Of a DNA stretch of 38,098 nucleotides, positions 16,121 through 23,912 are shown piece after piece. The DNA is from Lachnospiraceae bacterium. Lineage in GTDB: Bacteria; Bacillota; Clostridia; Lachnospirales; Lachnospiraceae. Under the pieces are notes generated by a model that saw only the letters and a list, made by a program, of their open reading frames with translations, was not told the DNA's origin and searched no databases. The stretch covers positions 1 to 38,098 of the forward strand of contig JAILHW010000026.1 in the NCBI GenBank assembly GCA_024695605.1, written 5' to 3'. Position numbers and translations under genes: made by a program. The stretch's first letter is position 1. Every line of letters begins with the position of its first letter.

Positions 16121-17662
16121 TCAAAATCCGTTGAAATACTGCTTGATCACATCCTCCATTCCCTCGGGATATTCTCCTCTGGAAATGCCGTCATACGCTT
16201 TCCTCGCGTATTCCCCGATGACTGCCTGGCCATCTACATGCTCGCCTTCCCAGGACAGTCCGTTCTGCTGCCGGTAGATATCCACATCTCCACTTCCCCG
16301 GTTCTTTCCCGTCAGATTTTCATCATCTCCGGTTTTTTTCGGGATGCTGACATAATCATGCTGTTCGGTAGCGGACCCAAAATCCGACTGGCCGGATCCT
16401 CCCTGTCCGTCACCGCCGCCGTTATGATCGCCGCCTTCCGATCCGCCTTCGTCACTTCCGTTGCCTCCGCGGCCGTTTCCATTTTCATTCCCTTCTCCGG
16501 TTCCTTCTCCCGGCCCATTTCCATTCTGGTCTCCGGGCCCTTCCTCACCGGATCCGTTTTCCTTCCGGCCGCCGCTGTTTTCGCCATTTTCGGATCCGCC
16601 GTTTTCGCCGGTTTGGTTTCCACTGTTTTCGTTTCCGCTGTTTTCACTTCCGCCGTTTTCGTTTCCGGGATTCTCATTGCCGCTGCCGCTGTTTTGATCC
16701 TTCTGCCCGTCACTTTGCCCGTTCTGATCGCCGGAGGGATCCTGCGAGCTTCCTGCACCGGACTGCCCGGAGCCGGGATCTCCGTTTTCGCCCGGATTTT
16801 CGCCGGGCTTTTGGCCATCCTCACCGTTTTCGTTCTGTGCCATCTGTCCTGCAGCCTGATCATCGATCTGCTGTGCCGCCTTTTCCAGATCCCGCGCTCC
16901 CGCGCCGGTGCCCTCCTGTGCCATCAAAACCAGCTGCTTACTCATTTCGGCAAAGTTGTATTCGGCCTTTGCACTTTCCTTACCCGCCTGCTCCGGTGTT
17001 TTTACCTTTCCAAGAGAGGCTTTGCTCTCTGCCAGCAGCTCGCGCATCTCCTGCAGCTGCTTTTTCTGCTCTTCGCTCAGCTCTCCCTCCGGGATCTGTC
17101 CCAGGGCTTCCTCAGCCTTTTTGATCTCCTTTTGCGTCTCCTTGACCAGAAGCTGTGCTTTTTCCCGATCCTGTGCCTGTTCCTTTGCCGGACTTGGGAT
17201 CATGGAAAGCGCAACGGCGATCCCTACCATTCCCGCTGCCAACAGTAGCGTCTTGTATCCGGCAAAGACCACTATTCTGATCTCATCCTTTTTTGCCCTA
17301 AGCGCCTGCAGGGCATCCTCTCTTTGCATCCTGGAAAGCGCATCATCTCTGTCCTGAAATTCCAGTGCCGTCACGATCCGTTCCTTCAGACCGAAGGCAT
17401 CGATCCGTTTTGCGGCATCCAGATCTGTTGGCAGACGAAATGCCCCTGCTAACATCCCGGTCAGAACACCGGCGGCAAGGATCGCACCTTCCCACCAATA
17501 CAAATAAGCAACCGGCCGGAAAACTGAAAAAAGGGCAAGCAATGCCGCCACACCGGCGCCGGCCAGAAGGCCTGACGCAGCGGTTTCCAGCAGCTGCTTT
17601 ACCCATAATCTGTGTTTGATCCCTGCGATCTGTCGCAGGATCCTATCCTTTGCCTGATCCAT
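16121..17662 (-). CDS. Membrane protein with coiled coil and Gly/Asn/Glu-rich disordered region
   Basis: Function not recognised. The 513 residues begin with a short basic segment and two membrane helices (about 28-50 and 56-78), then a soluble stretch, and a third helix near 135-157. A charged, probably coiled-coil segment follows at about 160-215 (KEIKKAEEALGQIPEGELSEE). From about 265 to 430 the chain is low-complexity, rich in Gly, Asn, Glu, Ser and Gln, with irregular repeats such as GNENSGNQTGENGGSENGEN. The last 80 residues are ordered again (DYVSIPKKTGDDENLTG ... EYARKAYDGISRGEYPEGMEDVI). The ATG has AGGAG six bases upstream and lies 12 bases after the ABC permease stop, so the two are co-transcribed. 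Similar membrane proteins accompany MoxR/VWA clusters, which suggests a substrate or scaffold. Confidence 0.8.
   Translation of the reverse strand: MDQAKDRILRQIAGIKHRLWVKQLLETAASGLLAGAGVAALLALFSVFRPVAYLYWWEGAILAAGVLTGMLAGAFRLPTDLDAAKRIDAFGLKERIVTALEFQDRDDALSRMQREDALQALRAKKDEIRIVVFAGYKTLLLAAGMVGIAVALSMIPSPAKEQAQDREKAQLLVKETQKEIKKAEEALGQIPEGELSEEQKKQLQEMRELLAESKASLGKVKTPEQAGKESAKAEYNFAEMSKQLVLMAQEGTGAGARDLEKAAQQIDDQAAGQMAQNENGEDGQKPGENPGENGDPGSGQSGAGSSQDPSGDQNGQSDGQKDQNSGSGNENPGNENGGSENSGNENSGNQTGENGGSENGENSGGRKENGSGEEGPGDQNGNGPGEGTGEGNENGNGRGGNGSDEGGSEGGDHNGGGDGQGGSGQSDFGSATEQHDYVSIPKKTGDDENLTGKNRGSGDVDIYRQQNGLSWEGEHVDGQAVIGEYARKAYDGISRGEYPEGMEDVIKQYFNGF
16375..16865. repeat. Coding low-complexity region of the disordered membrane protein
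   Basis: Short imperfect in-frame repeats, for example CCGCTGTTTTCGTTTC followed by variants of it at 6- to 18-base steps, encode the Gly/Asn/Glu/Ser-rich segment. This is prone to slippage length change. Confidence 0.7.
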
Positions 17663-17674
17663 CTATGACTCCTG

Positions 17675-18907
17675 CTACGAGCTTATTTCATCTTCGCTCT
17701 GCGTTTGTATCATCGATTCTTGTGCGCTCTGTACGCTCTGCGTTTGTATCATCTGTCCTTGCACACTCTGCGCACTCTGCGTCTGCATCACCGGTCCTTG
17801 CGCACTTTGCACCTGCATCACCGTTCCCTGCGCACTCTGTACGCCCTGTGCCTGCATCATTGCTCCTTGCTCATTCTGCATATTCTGCGTCTGCATCACC
17901 GGTCCCTGTGCCCCCAGTTCCTGCACCATCTCCCCCGGCATATTCTGCACCTGCATCATCTGTCCCGACGCACCCTGCGCCTTAGCCACCGGCCCCTGCG
18001 CACTGCGTCCCTTGCTTTCTGCATGCAGCGGATTGATGATATGCGCGGCCAGCTTCATGAACAAAAAGCTCACTGCAAGGATCAGGATCACTGACAGCGG
18101 CAGCCAGATATAGCTCTCTCCAAGCACATCAAAGTGATCCAGGCCCTCCTCCAAAAGCTCCTTCATCATCAAAGATTCCCCGGACAGTGCAAAGGTATAA
18201 TACTCGATGAACAGCACTATGGGGTTAAACAAAAGGCACAGGCAGGCGAACGTGATCAAAAAATCCAATGCCGTCCCGGAGGAAAGCGTAATATCCATAA
18301 TGGCTCCTGCGATCAGCGGCAGGAAGGTCGCGCCATAGAAAAAAGCCAAAAATACGTAGGACATAATGATGGCCGTAATACTCTTTTTGCAAAAGCTCGA
18401 GCAGAAGATCCCGATGGCGCCTTCAAACACCGCCAGCACCAGAGCCAGTGCCAGATACAGCAAAAGCGCCCACCAGCTGACGCCGCCGATGGTAAAGCCC
18501 ATCGCCATAATGGGAATGGATACCACAACAAACATCATGATCTGGATCACGGCAGATCCCAGTTTCCCCGTAACGATCCGAAAGGGTGTGATCTCCGTTG
18601 TCAGCAGGATATCAAAGGTCTGTCGTTCCTTCTCTCCCGAGATCGCAGAAGCGGTCAGTACAGGGATCACAAGTGCCACCATCACAAGCTCCGCAATGGA
18701 AACCGACGGAAACATGGCAACAAACCGGGAAAACATCCGGGCATTTCCCCCGCTTGAGTAACGTCCGCTGGCACCGATGATATTGAGTGCGATCAGAAAC
18801 ACAACCATCAAGATCGCTTCATAGGCAAACAGCCCCCAGGAGAACTTCATGCTCCTGGATGTGATCATCAGATCCTTTATGGTGATGGGATTGCTTCGTT
18901 TTTTCAT
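17675..18907 (-). CDS. ABC-2 type transporter permease with repetitive Gln/Met C-terminal tail
   Basis: Membrane subunit of an ABC-2 type transporter, working with the ATPase that overlaps it by four bases (ATGA). About six membrane helices occupy residues 25-290. The segment MVALVIPVLTASAISGEKERQTFDILLTT is the ABC-2 permease hallmark (AISGEKERQT...). After the last helix (near 265-285) there is a roughly 115-residue tail of degenerate repeats of the kind QSAQGPVMQTQ, ending SEDEISS; such tails are not part of the family. No substrate can be named. Related ABC-2 pairs next to MoxR/VWA clusters resemble the GldA/GldF class, but that link is only by resemblance. Confidence 0.88.
   Translation of the reverse strand: MKKRSNPITIKDLMITSRSMKFSWGLFAYEAILMVVFLIALNIIGASGRYSSGGNARMFSRFVAMFPSVSIAELVMVALVIPVLTASAISGEKERQTFDILLTTEITPFRIVTGKLGSAVIQIMMFVVVSIPIMAMGFTIGGVSWWALLLYLALALVLAVFEGAIGIFCSSFCKKSITAIIMSYVFLAFFYGATFLPLIAGAIMDITLSSGTALDFLITFACLCLLFNPIVLFIEYYTFALSGESLMMKELLEEGLDHFDVLGESYIWLPLSVILILAVSFLFMKLAAHIINPLHAESKGRSAQGPVAKAQGASGQMMQVQNMPGEMVQELGAQGPVMQTQNMQNEQGAMMQAQGVQSAQGTVMQVQSAQGPVMQTQSAQSVQGQMIQTQSVQSAQESMIQTQSEDEISS
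17690..17990. repeat. Degenerate in-frame repeats encoding the permease tail
   Basis: Copies of CTGCATCAC/TCTGTCCTTGCGCACTCTG-like units recur with variations across about 300 bases, encoding peptides of the QSAQGxVMQxQ type. Units differ in length and sequence, so this is an old or slippage-evolved array, not a CRISPR. Confidence 0.75.
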
Positions 18908-19833
18908 TCTTCCATAGCTCCTGTCAGCTGCATAAACTTGGTTTCCAGATCCTCCTTCTGTCTGTAAAAGCCGCTGAGGATCACGCCCTGCTTCATCATT
19001 TCCATCAGATACCGGTTCATCTTCGCCTCATCCTTCGGGAACAGGATCTCAATCCTGTTTTCCATGATGCTTTTGACCTTGATCTCAGTCATCTGCTGCA
19101 AAATCAGCGTCGCATGCTCCATATTTTCCCTGGAAATCTCCAAAACCACGGTTTCGAGCTCTTTTCCCGTCTGCAGCAGATCCTCGATCTTTCCGACTGC
19201 CACAAGATTCCCCTGATCCATGATACCGATGGCTGTACACATCTGGGACAGCTCAGAGAGAATGTGCGAGCTGATGATGATGGTCTTTCCCATATCCCGA
19301 AGGTTCATCAGAAGCTCCTTCATCTCCACTCTGGCCCTGGGATCGAGTCCTGAGGAGGGCTCATCAAGGATCAAAAGTGCAGGATCATGCAAAAGTGCCC
19401 GTGCCACGCAAAGCCGCTGCTTCATACCTCTGGAGAGGGAATCCACGTATTCCTCCCGCTTATCGGACAGATTGACGATCTGGAGAAGGTCCGTGGTCAG
19501 GCTTTCACAGTCCTTAGGACTAATCCCGTACAAAGAGCCGTAGAAGCGCATATACTCCGACACCTTGAAATTGTCATAGACACCAAAGAAATCCGGCACA
19601 TATCCGATGCTTCTCTTGATCCCCAGAGGGTCTGACCGCATCTCCTTGCCGTCGATCACCACCCGTCCGCTGTCCGCCTTCAGAAGGCCGCAGATGATAC
19701 GGATCGTCGTGGTTTTGCCTGCTCCATTGGGGCCTACAAAGCCAAACAGATCTCCCTTCGGTACATGAAGGGACAGGCCCTTAACGGCCATATGTTTTCC
19801 GTAGCTTTTGTACAGTTTATCTACATACAGCAT
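18904..19833 (-). CDS. ABC transporter ATP-binding protein
   Basis: ATPase subunit that powers the ABC-2 permease encoded next. At 309 residues it has Walker A GPNGAGKT (34-41), a Q-loop region near GYVPDFFG, the signature LSRGMKQR (133-140), Walker B LLILDEP (153-159) with the D-loop SGLDP, and the switch histidine in IIISSHIL. The C-terminal 90 residues are the extra domain common in ABC-2 ATPases (CcmA-like class). GGAG lies eight bases before the ATG. It starts 18 bases after the exported membrane protein, so all three are one transcript. Confidence 0.95.
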   Translation of the reverse strand: MLYVDKLYKSYGKHMAVKGLSLHVPKGDLFGFVGPNGAGKTTTIRIICGLLKADSGRVVIDGKEMRSDPLGIKRSIGYVPDFFGVYDNFKVSEYMRFYGSLYGISPKDCESLTTDLLQIVNLSDKREEYVDSLSRGMKQRLCVARALLHDPALLILDEPSSGLDPRARVEMKELLMNLRDMGKTIIISSHILSELSQMCTAIGIMDQGNLVAVGKIEDLLQTGKELETVVLEISRENMEHATLILQQMTEIKVKSIMENRIEILFPKDEAKMNRYLMEMMKQGVILSGFYRQKEDLETKFMQLTGAMEE

Positions 19834-19851
19834 GTTGCATGCTCCTTTATC

Positions 19852-21870
19852 TTAGTTCGTTTCCTTTTCCGATCCTACCAGGCAGGTATATCCAAGTCCG
19901 CTAAAGGACTGCTCTTCCGTGAACGGCTCCGCATCATCCGTCACACCGATCACAAGTGTATCTCCGCCTCTCTGCCATTTGTCCTCGCAGGCCACCACCA
20001 GGGCAGCTGCATGCCTGGACTGCTCATATTTATCCTTGTAATAATAATCGCTTGCATAGGTCCGAAGGGCGTCATCCGATTCCGCCACAAAATCCTTTTC
20101 CTCGATATGGGTCAGATCATCGCTGCTGACTGTCTCCCCGTTTTTTACATCCCGAAACAGGATCCCGTAGCCGTATTTCATCACGCATACATAGTACAGA
20201 TCATGTCCGGTCTGATTGGTGATGCTGCCGGACAGCAGTCCGTTTCCATCCTCCTCACGAAAGATCAGGCTTCCGCTTTCATGATTCTTCCCAAGTGCAA
20301 GGAAGCTCGCGGATGAAAATCCCATATCCGGATCGTAGGTGATCTGCAGACGCTCTCCCCGCTGCGTAACGGAAAGGCGCGCATCCTCGGAGTACCACTC
20401 ATTCATAAAACTGCAGGTGCTGTAATAATCCGGTTTCAACGTCAGTGTCCAGTCCTTGTTAGAGGAATGATAGCCGCTCGCAAAGGTGTGGGCATTCCCG
20501 CTGCCGTCCGCATTGCAGACAGACACCGATTTCAGTTGAAACCCGTTGACGCGATTCGGGATCCCCAGCAAAAATACCAGCCCCACAAATACCGCCGAGA
20601 CTGCAGGTAACACGATCCAGATCTTCTCTCTTTTCTGCATGCTTTTCAAAATCAAATACAAAAGCGGCCCCACCAGGATCACATACAGCAGCATCAGCAG
20701 CCTGATGCCGGTAAAATGCAGATCGATCCGCTCCTCGATCAGATTCATGTTATCCTGAAAATTGTAGGGGGAGCGTGAAGTATAGTGAGCGTTTCCCAGG
20801 CTGCTGTAATCGGACAGCATGGAAAGGAGTGTCTGTGCAAAGTAGGTTTTATTGACGCTGTTTCCAAAGCCATCATCAAAGAAGCCGCCGACGCCATCCT
20901 CCGCACCGGTCATCACCTCTGCCAGACCGTAATTGGAAAGCAGCACCGCTCCGTGAGAGCATTGCAGGATCATATTGACACCGGTTGTATAGACATCCTG
21001 ATAGTCAGGACCATACTCAATGGCTGAAAAGGTGATCTTCCCCGGAACCGTTTCCACCACTGTCGCATCAATAAAGCTTTGGTCAAAGCCGGAAATGGTT
21101 TCCGGCCTCGCGCCGGTACCGATCCAAAGACCGCCGCCGAGATTGACCCAGTTCTGGATGGCTTCGATCTGCTCTGTGGAAAGCACGGAGGTATCAAAAT
21201 CATCGATCACCAGGAATGTCAGTCCTGCCAGCTGATCCTCACTCAGATCCTCATCCAGCTCTAAAAGGCGCAGTTCCTTACTTTCTCCCGAAACAAAAAG
21301 CGTTCCCCCTCCATTATCGATCCAGCTAAGCTGATTCGGATGATCTGACAAAAGGCCCACCGTTACAGAATTTTCATCCCGGGTGAAAAAATAGCCGCCC
21401 TGATCGAACTTCTGCTGCGCAACGTTTTTGTTGCCCTTTCGGATCGTCACCGTACAGTCATTCGAAGGACTCAGCTCCTCCAGCAGGGCCTGTGGGATCC
21501 GAAACAGGATCACCTTTCTGCTTCCCGCAGGCAGATTGACCTGTTTTTCAAACAGGCGCGTTTCATTGCCGCTGTCCAAAGACAGCTGCACCGTACCGGA
21601 AAAATCCCCGCCGTTGTTTGCGACCGTCACCGATACATCCACCGTCTCCAGGATCTTATTAGATGTCGCATCCATCCCAATCTCATATTTCAGCCCCACC
21701 TTTTCCGATGCGTCATCGCCCACATCATCCCCGCGGGCAGATACGGATGCGATCCCTGTAAGGGCGATGAAGGCTATGAGCACGAACGCAAGGGCTCTCA
21801 TCTTCTGAAGAGCTGTATGCTTTTTGGTTCTTATGACTGTACTACCGAAATTGATCATTCCCGTTTCCAT
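19852..21870 (-). CDS. Exported membrane protein with amidotransferase-like region, first gene of the ABC/MoxR/VWA run
   Basis: Function not recognised. A hydrophobic signal or anchor lies at about residues 26-46 (LAFVLIAFIALTGIASVSA), followed by a beta-rich CARDB/Ig-like stretch (KILETVDVSVTVANNGGDFSGTV). Next comes a glutamine-amidotransferase-like segment, FLVIDDFDTSVLSTEQIEA then NWVNLGGGLWIGTG, at about 215-255. Two membrane helices lie near 385-435, and a 230-residue domain follows. The same LDD...GGG(L)xxxG pattern occurs in the giant VWA protein. Start choice is open: AAGGA abuts the ATG at 21870 with no spacing, so the ATG at 21858 is possible. It probably partners the ABC transporter, as extracytoplasmic subunits do in Gld-like systems; this is inference. 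Confidence 0.78.
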   Translation of the reverse strand: METGMINFGSTVIRTKKHTALQKMRALAFVLIAFIALTGIASVSARGDDVGDDASEKVGLKYEIGMDATSNKILETVDVSVTVANNGGDFSGTVQLSLDSGNETRLFEKQVNLPAGSRKVILFRIPQALLEELSPSNDCTVTIRKGNKNVAQQKFDQGGYFFTRDENSVTVGLLSDHPNQLSWIDNGGGTLFVSGESKELRLLELDEDLSEDQLAGLTFLVIDDFDTSVLSTEQIEAIQNWVNLGGGLWIGTGARPETISGFDQSFIDATVVETVPGKITFSAIEYGPDYQDVYTTGVNMILQCSHGAVLLSNYGLAEVMTGAEDGVGGFFDDGFGNSVNKTYFAQTLLSMLSDYSSLGNAHYTSRSPYNFQDNMNLIEERIDLHFTGIRLLMLLYVILVGPLLYLILKSMQKREKIWIVLPAVSAVFVGLVFLLGIPNRVNGFQLKSVSVCNADGSGNAHTFASGYHSSNKDWTLTLKPDYYSTCSFMNEWYSEDARLSVTQRGERLQITYDPDMGFSSASFLALGKNHESGSLIFREEDGNGLLSGSITNQTGHDLYYVCVMKYGYGILFRDVKNGETVSSDDLTHIEEKDFVAESDDALRTYASDYYYKDKYEQSRHAAALVVACEDKWQRGGDTLVIGVTDDAEPFTEEQSFSGLGYTCLVGSEKETN

Positions 21871-21903
21871 TCCTTGTAAAAATTTCGACTCTCACTGTTT
21901 TCT

Positions 21904-21912
21904 ACTATACCA
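21904..21912 (-). promoter_or_regulatory. Extended -10 promoter of the long ABC/MoxR/VWA transcript
   Basis: The minus strand reads TGGTATAGT, a TGn-extended -10 box, 33 bases before the first possible start codon. No good -35 is visible at 16-18 bases. It lies just downstream of the terminator of the butyrate operon. Confidence 0.55.
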
Positions 21913-21963
21913 CATTTTCCGCAGCCCATGTAGCATAACACACTTTTTTCATATTGTCGGCAA

Positions 21964-21999
21964 AACAAAACAGGCTGTCCCGTTATCCGGGACAGCCTG
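21964..21999 (-). terminator. Intrinsic terminator of the butyrate operon
   Basis: CAGGCTGTCCCG (21971-21982) and CGGGACAGCCTG (21988-21999) form a perfect 12-base stem with a five-base loop; TTTTGTTTTG follows on the minus strand. It lies 25 bases after the etfA stop. Confidence 0.93.
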
Positions 22000-22024
22000 A
22001 AAATGTCGTAGATCGATATACGAT

Positions 22025-23077
22025 TTACTTATTTGCGATAGCAGCCTTGATGTCAGCGGTCAGCTGCGGAACGATCTTGTTTAGATCGCCTACGATACCG
22101 TAGTCAGCTACATCAAAGATCGGAGCATCCTCATCCTTGTTGATGGCGATGATCAGGTCGCTCTCCTCCATACCTGCTACGTGCTGGATCGCACCGGAGA
22201 TACCGATTGCGAAGTAAACGTTGGGGCGAACGGTCTTACCGGTCTGTCCAACCTGCAGATCCTTCGGCTTCCAGCCGGAATCTACAACGGCACGGGAGCA
22301 GCTTACGGTTCCGCCGAGAACCTCTGCCAGATCCTCAAGGATCTTGAAGTTCTCCGGGCTTCCTACGCCACGGCCGCCGGATACCAGGATCTTGGCATCC
22401 ATGATATCAACGGTATTGGAAACTGCCTTTACCACCTCTTTGATGGTTACATAGCGATCATTGGGCGTAAAGCCGGGATTGAACTCTACTACGTTAGCCT
22501 TTGCACCCTTGATGGGCTCGATCTTCTGCATAACACCGGGACGAACGGTTGCCATCTGAGGACGATTGTCCGGGCAAGCGATGGTCGCAATGGTGTTACC
22601 GCCGAAAGCGGGACGGGTCATCAAAAGCTGTTTGTGCTTCTGCTCCTGATTCGGAAGGGGCTGAAGCGGGAAATCACCGATATCCAGAACGGTACAGTCT
22701 GCGGTCAGACCGGTTGCCACTCTTGCGGAAACGGTAGGGCCAAGGTCACGACCGATGGCAGTTGCGCCAACCAGCATGATCTCAGGCTTAAACTCATTGA
22801 TCACGGAAGAAAGTGCATGTGCATAGGGCTCGGTACGATACTCCTTCAGCTCAGGATCATCCACAACGATAACCTTATCTGCACCATACTCTGCAAGGGA
22901 ATCAGCAAGGCCCTTTACGTCGGAACCGATCAAAACTGCTACAACCTCGTTGCGGCCCTCGTCCAGGTCTGCTGCAAGCTCTTTTGCCTTGCCCAGCAGC
23001 TCGTAAGCGATACCACTGATCTGGTTATCTACCTGCTGCGCGAAGACATATACGCCTTTATATTCTTCTAAATTCAT
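22025..23077 (-). CDS. etfA: Electron transfer flavoprotein, alpha subunit
   Basis: With EtfB it forms the FAD-carrying electron transfer flavoprotein that serves butyryl-CoA dehydrogenase. In Clostridia this complex uses NADH to reduce crotonyl-CoA and ferredoxin together (flavin-based bifurcation); that role is inferred from the operon. The C-terminal FAD domain shows SGGRGVGSPENF, GQTGKTVRPNVYFAIGISGA and IINKD-like IIAINKDEDAPIFDVADYG, all classic. The track start (GTG at 23089) is set aside for the ATG at 23077, which has GGTGG about seven bases upstream and gives MNLEEYKGVYVFAQQ; the length is 350 residues. It starts 18 bases after etfB and is the last gene before the terminator. Confidence 0.95.
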   Translation of the reverse strand: MNLEEYKGVYVFAQQVDNQISGIAYELLGKAKELAADLDEGRNEVVAVLIGSDVKGLADSLAEYGADKVIVVDDPELKEYRTEPYAHALSSVINEFKPEIMLVGATAIGRDLGPTVSARVATGLTADCTVLDIGDFPLQPLPNQEQKHKQLLMTRPAFGGNTIATIACPDNRPQMATVRPGVMQKIEPIKGAKANVVEFNPGFTPNDRYVTIKEVVKAVSNTVDIMDAKILVSGGRGVGSPENFKILEDLAEVLGGTVSCSRAVVDSGWKPKDLQVGQTGKTVRPNVYFAIGISGAIQHVAGMEESDLIIAINKDEDAPIFDVADYGIVGDLNKIVPQLTADIKAAIANK

Positions 23078-23095
23078 CTTTTTCACCACCTTATC

Positions 23096-23887
23096 TTAAA
23101 TAATGTGCTTCTCAAGCAAACGATCTGTAATATACTGAGCTGCTTCCTCAGGAGACTCCGGTGCAACCTTGGTACCTGCACCCTTCTTTACTTTGTCGGA
23201 AGCCTTTGCGATCTTGGTCGGAGATCCCTTCAGACCCAGATTGGAATCATCCACATCCTTCAGATCTGCTCTGCCCCAGGTTGTGATCTCGGCTGCACAT
23301 GCATCAAAGATTCCGCCTACGGTCATGTATCTGGGATCGTTCAGCTCGGAAAGCGCAGTGATCAGACAGGGCATTTTTGCTTCTACTACATGATATCTGT
23401 CATCATACTGTCTCTGAACGGTAACCTTGCGTGCTGCCTCGTCCACCTCAATCTTCTGTGCATAGGAGATCACGGGAAGCTGCAAATGCTCAGCGATCTG
23501 AGGACCAACCTGAGCGGTATCACCGTCGATTGCCTGACGGCCGGTGATGATGAGGTCATACTCGATGTTTCTGAGTGCGCCTGCAATGGTAGTGGAGGTA
23601 GCCCAGGTATCAGCACCGCCCAACACTCTGTCGGTTACCAGGATGCCGTCATCAGCGCCCATAGCGATTGCTTCGCGAAGGACATCAGCTGCCTTGGGAA
23701 GACCCATGGTAAGCACCGTTACCTTTGCTCCATACTGATCTTTTAATCTGAGGGCTGCTTCCAGTCCGGCTTTGTCATCCGGGTTCATGATTGCAAGCAT
23801 TGCCGCTCTGTTCAGGGTACCATCGGGATTGAAGCTTACGCCGCCCTTGGTATCCGGAACCTGTTTAATACATACAACGATATTCAC
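23096..23887 (-). CDS. etfB: Electron transfer flavoprotein, beta subunit
   Basis: Second subunit of the electron transfer flavoprotein, binding AMP or, in bifurcating types, a second FAD. The 263 residues begin MNIVVCIKQVPDT, the family start. The signature region GRQAIDGDTAQVGPQIAEHL and the helix with ALRLKDQYGAKVTVLTMG are conserved. The start codon is GTG, with AAGGAGG eight bases upstream; no ATG alternative is in reach. It follows bcd by 25 bases and precedes etfA, the order of clostridial butyrate operons. Confidence 0.95.
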   Translation of the reverse strand: MNIVVCIKQVPDTKGGVSFNPDGTLNRAAMLAIMNPDDKAGLEAALRLKDQYGAKVTVLTMGLPKAADVLREAIAMGADDGILVTDRVLGGADTWATSTTIAGALRNIEYDLIITGRQAIDGDTAQVGPQIAEHLQLPVISYAQKIEVDEAARKVTVQRQYDDRYHVVEAKMPCLITALSELNDPRYMTVGGIFDACAAEITTWGRADLKDVDDSNLGLKGSPTKIAKASDKVKKGAGTKVAPESPEEAAQYITDRLLEKHII

Positions 23888-23912
23888 GTTCTTTTCCTCC
23901 TTCGGTTTATTC

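Noticed and set aside
16110-16150. Promoter for MoxR with TATGAT and TTCAAC
   Set aside because: The -35 match is poor and it overlaps the end of the upstream gene in a tightly packed run; not strong enough to list.
17690-17990. Non-coding minisatellite or CRISPR in the permease region
   Set aside because: The repeats are in frame within an open coding sequence and vary in length; they encode a peptide tail.
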